From JANNRR01 sp031401675 (lineage in GTDB: Bacteria; Pseudomonadota; Alphaproteobacteria; Rhodobacterales; Rhodobacteraceae): a DNA stretch of 18,104 nucleotides. Every line of letters starts with the position of its first letter. The first letter of the stretch is position 1. A program made the translations under genes and the position numbers. The notes beneath the pieces were generated by a model. That model worked only from the letters and a program-made list of their open reading frames with translations, ran no database searches and had not been told where the DNA came from. Location: positions 1-18,104 of the forward strand of contig JANNRR010000190.1 of NCBI GenBank assembly GCA_031401675.1, given 5' to 3'. Positions 14,434-18,104 of the stretch are shown here, piece by piece.

Positions 14434-16059
14434 ATGTCCCTGCCTTTGGCACGCCGGCGCCAGCGTGCGTCTGTTTCGTATTTGTGCACAATCCTGGTAT
14501 CGCTGCTGCTGTTTGCCACGATATTTCTGGGCGAAACGGCGCGGGCGGAAAGCACGGGCTTTCGTCAGTCGGTAGCGGAAGCCGCCGCACAGGACGACGC
14601 GCTGGCCGGGTTTTACCGATCTCGCGACTATCAGCCGCTGTGGACCGGACCGGCTGATGCCGACCGCAGGACGGCGTTCCTGTCGGCTATCCACGCCGCC
14701 TCGGATCATGGATTGCCGGTGGTGCGTTATGACGAGGAAAGCCTGATCGCCGACTTCCGCGCCGTGCAAAGCGACCGCGACCGCGGCCTCTTGGAAGTAC
14801 GGATGAGCCGGGCCTTTCTGGCCTTTGCCCAGGACATTCAGACCGGCATCCTGACACCGCGCGACATTGACGGCGGCATTGTGCGCGACATTGCGCGGCG
14901 CGACCGGCTGTCGCTGCTTGCCGCCTTTGCCGGCAGCGAGCCGGTGGCGTTCCTGCGGGCGCTGCCGCCGAAATCGCCCGACTATGTCCGGCTGATGAAG
15001 GAAAAACTGCGGCTGGAGCGGCTGTTGGGAACCGGAGGCTGGGGTCCCAAGGTGGCCGCCGGCGCATTGCAGCCCGGCCAGTCGGGCACGCAGGTGGTGG
15101 AGTTGCGCAACCGCCTGATCGCCATGGGGTATCTGCGGCGCACCGCTTCGCAGACCTACGACGAGATGATGCAGAAGGCGGTGCAGCAGTTTCAGTTCGA
15201 CACCGGGCTTTCGCCCGACGGCGTGGCGGCAGAGGCGACACTGGACGAGATCAACCGCGAACCGGTCGAGCGGCTGCAATCGGTCATCGTGGCGATGGAG
15301 CGGTTGCGCTGGATGAACGACGATCTGGGCGCACGCTACGTCTGGGTCAATCAGGCTGACTTTACTGCCAAGATCGTCGACAACGGCAAGGTCACGTTCG
15401 AAACCCGCGCTGTGGTCGGCAAGAACAGCGAGGACACCCGCAGCCCTGAATTTTCCGACGTGATGGAGTTCATGGTGGTGAACCCCAGCTGGTCGGTGCC
15501 AAGGTCGATCACCACCAAGGAATACCTGCCGCTGTTGCAGCGCAACCCGAATGCCGCCGGGCATCTGAAGATCATCGACCGCAACGGGCGCACGGTGCCG
15601 CGTTCCGCGATCAATTTTGCCGCTTACACGGCCGCAAATTTTCCCTTCGCCATGCGGCAGCCGCCGTCGGACGGCAACGCGCTTGGGCTGGTCAAGTTCA
15701 TGTTCCCGAACCAGTGGAACATCTATCTGCACGACACGCCGCAAAAGGCGCTGTTCGCCAAGGAGGTCCGGGCCTTTAGTCATGGTTGCATCCGGCTGAA
15801 CGATCCATTCGATTTCGCCTATGCGCTGCTGGCGCGGCAAAGCGACGATCCGCAGGCGACCTTTCGCGCGGTTCTGCAGACCGGGGCGGAAAGCGTGATT
15901 TCGCTGAACGAGCCGGTGCCGGTGCATCTGGTCTATTTCACCGCGTTCCCCTCGGCCAAGGGCCGGATGACCTATCGCCGCGATATCTACGGCCGTGACG
16001 GGCGGTTGTTTGCGGCGCTGGCCCGGGCCGGGGTGGAACTGCGCGCGGTTCAGGGCTAG
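14434..16059 (+). CDS. L,D-transpeptidase (YcbB/LdtD-like) with peptidoglycan-binding domain
   Basis: 541 residues. A signal peptide or N-terminal anchor spans 1-38 (LARRRQR, then LCTILVSLLLFATIFLG, cleavage near TARA). A scaffold domain at about 40-200 carries FYRSRDYQPLW. The peptidoglycan-binding repeat is at about 210-272 (LQPGQSGTQVVELRNRL...VQQFQ). The YkuD catalytic domain at about 300-490 has YLHDTP and SHGCIRLNDP, with His450 and catalytic Cys452. It builds 3-3 cross-links in periplasmic peptidoglycan. ATG 14434 is chosen for GAGG 6 nt upstream and for the signal peptide that follows; a GTG at 14365 would add 23 residues with no signal character. It lies divergent to the DUF882 gene, 34 nt before lpxD and probably co-transcribed with it. 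Confidence 0.9.
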   Translation: MSLPLARRRQRASVSYLCTILVSLLLFATIFLGETARAESTGFRQSVAEAAAQDDALAGFYRSRDYQPLWTGPADADRRTAFLSAIHAASDHGLPVVRYDEESLIADFRAVQSDRDRGLLEVRMSRAFLAFAQDIQTGILTPRDIDGGIVRDIARRDRLSLLAAFAGSEPVAFLRALPPKSPDYVRLMKEKLRLERLLGTGGWGPKVAAGALQPGQSGTQVVELRNRLIAMGYLRRTASQTYDEMMQKAVQQFQFDTGLSPDGVAAEATLDEINREPVERLQSVIVAMERLRWMNDDLGARYVWVNQADFTAKIVDNGKVTFETRAVVGKNSEDTRSPEFSDVMEFMVVNPSWSVPRSITTKEYLPLLQRNPNAAGHLKIIDRNGRTVPRSAINFAAYTAANFPFAMRQPPSDGNALGLVKFMFPNQWNIYLHDTPQKALFAKEVRAFSHGCIRLNDPFDFAYALLARQSDDPQATFRAVLQTGAESVISLNEPVPVHLVYFTAFPSAKGRMTYRRDIYGRDGRLFAALARAGVELRAVQG

Positions 16060-16093
16060 ACCGGCCCGGACGCGTGATCCGACCGGAGACCTG

Positions 16094-17185
16094 ATGAGCC
16101 ATTCTGTCGAGGATATCGCCATGGCACTCGGGGCCCGGCTGGAGGGCAACGGTTCCATCCGCATCCGGCGCGCCGCCGAGCCTGCCATGGCAGGACCGGA
16201 TGATCTGGCGCTGGCGATGGATGTCACGTACGCGGACGGACTGGCGACGGGTCAGGCACGGGCGGCGGTGTTGTGGCCGGGGGCCGACTGGCGCGCCCTG
16301 GGGCTGGAAGCAGCGATCTTCGTGGCGCGGCCACGGTTCGCCATGGCCGGGCTGACGCGGATGCTGGACCCCGGGCCGGCGATTGCGACCGGGGTACATG
16401 CCACGGCCATTGTCGATGCGTCGGCCAGTATCGGGGCAGGCTGCGCCATCGGACCGTTCGTTGTGATCGGCGCAGGAGTCGTGATGGGCGCGCGGGCCCG
16501 CATCGCCAGCCACGTGTCGATTGCCGAAGGCGCGGTGATCGGGGATGACGCGCTGCTGCTGCAAGGCGTCAGGATCGGGGCACGGGTACGGATCGGCGCG
16601 CGGCTCACAGCTCAGCCCGGCGCGGTGATCGGGTCGGATGGATTTTCGTTCGTGACGCCCGAGAAGTCCGGGGCCGAGGAGGTTCGGGAGACCCTGGGCA
16701 GCCGCGCCGAAATCACCGCGCAAAGCTGGACGCGGATTCATTCACTGGGGTCGGTAAGTATCGGTGATGATGTGGAGATTGGCGCGAATTGCGCCATAGA
16801 CCGCGGCACGATCCGCGACACCGTCATAGGCTCCGGCAGCAAGCTCGACAATCTGGTGCATGTCGGCCACAACGTGCAGATCGGGCGTGACTGCCTGATC
16901 TGCGGCCAGGTCGGCATCGCCGGGTCGGCGCGGATCGGCGACCGCGTGGTGCTGGCGGGTCAGTGCGGGGTCAACGACAACATCCTTGTCGGCGACGATG
17001 TCGTGGCGGGCGGGGCCACCAAGATCTTCACCAATGCCCCGGCGGGCCGGGTTCTGCTGGGCTATCCGGCGATGAAGATGCAAAGCCATGTAGAAAGCTA
17101 CAAGGCGATCCGTCGGCTGCCGCGCCTGTTCGCGCAGGTGGCAGACCTGCAGAAAGCGGTTTCAAAGCTGATGCGGAATGACTAA
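16094..17185 (+). CDS. lpxD: UDP-3-O-(3-hydroxyacyl)glucosamine N-acyltransferase
   Basis: 363 residues. The N-terminal uridine-binding domain (about 1-95) is followed by a left-handed beta-helix of hexapeptide repeats (VVIGAGVVMGARARI, VSIGDDVEIGANCAI and so on). AIDRGTI and NLVHVGHNVQIG carry the catalytic region, with His259 as the probable general base. The C-terminus has the LGYPAMKMQSHVESYKAIRRLP helix. LpxD transfers a 3-hydroxyacyl chain from ACP to UDP-acylglucosamine in lipid A synthesis. ATG 16094 has GGAG 5 nt upstream. It lacks the usual bamA/fabZ/lpxA neighbours and instead precedes an AcpXL-like carrier, so it may be a second LpxD copy or one serving an unusual acyl donor (inference). 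Confidence 0.9.
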   Translation: MSHSVEDIAMALGARLEGNGSIRIRRAAEPAMAGPDDLALAMDVTYADGLATGQARAAVLWPGADWRALGLEAAIFVARPRFAMAGLTRMLDPGPAIATGVHATAIVDASASIGAGCAIGPFVVIGAGVVMGARARIASHVSIAEGAVIGDDALLLQGVRIGARVRIGARLTAQPGAVIGSDGFSFVTPEKSGAEEVRETLGSRAEITAQSWTRIHSLGSVSIGDDVEIGANCAIDRGTIRDTVIGSGSKLDNLVHVGHNVQIGRDCLICGQVGIAGSARIGDRVVLAGQCGVNDNILVGDDVVAGGATKIFTNAPAGRVLLGYPAMKMQSHVESYKAIRRLPRLFAQVADLQKAVSKLMRND

Positions 17186-17224
17186 ACAGCGCTGAGCCCG
17201 GACAGGGCCGGAGCGGGGGCGGTG

Positions 17225-17488
17225 ATGCCGGGCATTCAGGACAAGGTGATCGCGATCATCGCCGAACAGGCGGTACTGGATGTGGCGGACGTCAAGCCCG
17301 ACTCTACCCTCGAATCGCTCGGGATCGACAGTCTGGGCCTGGTCGAGTGCATTTTCGCCATCGAGGAAGCCTTTGACATCTCGGTGCCGTTCAACGCCAA
17401 CGAACCGAGCCAGTCGGATTTCGACATCAGTTCGGTGGCAGCGATTGTTGCGGCGGTCGAGGGGCTTGTGGCCGAAACCCGGGCGTGA
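17225..17488 (+). CDS. acpXL: Acyl carrier protein, AcpXL-like
   Basis: 87 residues from ATG 17225. LESLGIDSLGLVECIFAIEE contains Ser36, the 4'-phosphopantetheine site, at the start of helix II. FDISVPFNANEPSQSDFDISS matches the AcpXL-type carrier used for very-long-chain fatty acids of lipid A in Rhizobiales and Rhodobacterales rather than the housekeeping AcpP, which would read GADSLDTVELVM. GTG 17222 is directly adjacent and would add one residue; GGAG at 17210-17213 is 8 nt from GTG and 11 nt from ATG, so either could be used. The stop overlaps the next gene's GTG start (GTGA). Confidence 0.8.
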   Translation: MPGIQDKVIAIIAEQAVLDVADVKPDSTLESLGIDSLGLVECIFAIEEAFDISVPFNANEPSQSDFDISSVAAIVAAVEGLVAETRA

Positions 17489-18104
17489 GCGTGCGGCGCG
17501 TGGTGATCACCGGCGCCGGTACGATCAACGCGCTTGGTCATACCGTGCCCGAGACGCTGGAGGCGTTCCGCGAAGGCCGCTGCGGCATCAGCGAACTGGA
17601 TATCCGCGACGTCGACCGGCTGTCGGTCAAGATCGGCGGTCAGGTGCACAACTGGGACCCCGAAGCCCACTACAACCGCCAGCAGATCGCGCTATATGAC
17701 CGTTTTACCCAGTTCACCCTCTTGGCCGCCAAGGAGGCCATCGCGCAATCCGGGCTGACATTCGAGGACCAGTTATCGTTCGAGGCAGGGGTGGTGCTGG
17801 GGACGGCGGGCGGCGGCGTCAACACCTGGGACGAGAACTACCGGACGGTCTACGAGGAGGGCAAGAACCGGGTGCATCCCTTTGTGGTGCCGAAGCTGAT
17901 GAACAATGCCGCCGCCAGCCATGTCAGCATGGAATTCAATCTAAAAGGCCCCAGCTTTACTGTGGCCACTGCCTGCGCCAGCAGCAATCACGCGATGGGG
18001 CAGGCGTTCCATCTGATCCGGTCGGGCATGACGACGGTGATGGTTACCGGCGGGTCGGAATCGATGCTGTGCTTTGGCGGGGTCAAGGCCTGGGAAGGGC
18101 TGCG
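17485..18104 (+). CDS. Beta-ketoacyl-ACP synthase (FabF family), 5' part
   Basis: 206 residues are visible; the gene runs off the right edge. The start is GTG 17485, overlapping the carrier stop by 4 nt. RRVVITGAGTINALG at 4-18 is the thiolase-fold N-terminus of KAS II. The active-site Cys164 lies in VATACASSNHAMGQAF, and VTGGSE follows. The two His that complete the triad would lie beyond the window. Next to the AcpXL-like carrier it is expected to be one of the paired FabF1/FabF2 synthases that elongate the very long lipid A acyl chain, which may include a chain-length-factor-like partner; this copy keeps its Cys, so it should condense. Confidence 0.9.
   Translation, partial: MSVRRVVITGAGTINALGHTVPETLEAFREGRCGISELDIRDVDRLSVKIGGQVHNWDPEAHYNRQQIALYDRFTQFTLLAAKEAIAQSGLTFEDQLSFEAGVVLGTAGGGVNTWDENYRTVYEEGKNRVHPFVVPKLMNNAAASHVSMEFNLKGPSFTVATACASSNHAMGQAFHLIRSGMTTVMVTGGSESMLCFGGVKAWEGL

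Noticed and set aside
14383..16227. A 614-codon open frame on the minus strand
   Set aside because: It is antisense to the L,D-transpeptidase, whose signal peptide and SHGCIRL active site are clear; no domain is recognisable in the antisense frame.

Overview
The window reads as a chromosomal segment of a high-GC alphaproteobacterium, most likely order Rhodobacterales (Rhodobacter/Paracoccus-like). Supporting signs are the protein style, the acyl carrier protein of the very-long-chain lipid A type, the DUF882 / L,D-transpeptidase pair, and an intergenic GATATTTGAGACAAAGTGAAG motif that I recall from this group. No tRNA, rRNA, IS transposase, phage gene or CRISPR array was seen.

Layout. (a) 1-693: 3' part of a flavin-containing monooxygenase interrupted by an in-frame amber codon. 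(b) 1244-5568: a fold-type III PLP enzyme (D-threonine aldolase / D-serine dehydratase family) on the minus strand, divergent from a plus-strand set of three NAD(P)-type dehydrogenases: an epimerase-family protein, a beta-hydroxyacid dehydrogenase carrying a Gly-Arg-Thr motif like sulfolactaldehyde reductases, and an SDR. (c) 5979-9376: a CUT2 sugar-type ABC transporter. Permease and single-domain ATPase are on the minus strand, and the periplasmic binding protein is on the plus strand across a 625-bp regulatory gap. (d) 9716-13315: a four-gene minus-strand operon matching four-carbon acid-sugar catabolism (ltnD-otnK-otnC-otnI), with an ATGA overlap at every junction. (e) 13547-18104: an envelope block with a DUF882 murein endopeptidase-like protein divergent from an L,D-transpeptidase, followed by lpxD, an AcpXL-like acyl carrier protein and the start of a beta-ketoacyl-ACP synthase.

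How it fits together. The CUT2 transporter probably imports a small polyol or sugar acid. LtnD, OtnI, OtnK and OtnC would oxidise, isomerise, phosphorylate and decarboxylate a tetronate to dihydroxyacetone phosphate. The dehydrogenase block in (b) is unassigned and may feed the same or a related acid or sulfonate pathway. No transcriptional regulator gene for these operons lies in the window. Block (e) looks like cell-wall remodelling plus attachment of special acyl chains to lipid A.

The most unusual signals are non-coding. A roughly 225-250 bp structured repeat occurs three times (953-1199, 2447-2670 inverted, 5646-5895), and its long stem is preserved by compensatory base changes. A smaller 3'-end module (palindrome, 16-17 nt gap, CAATGGNTTR) also occurs three times downstream of gene stops. 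Annotation is from reading alone; no similarity search was possible.
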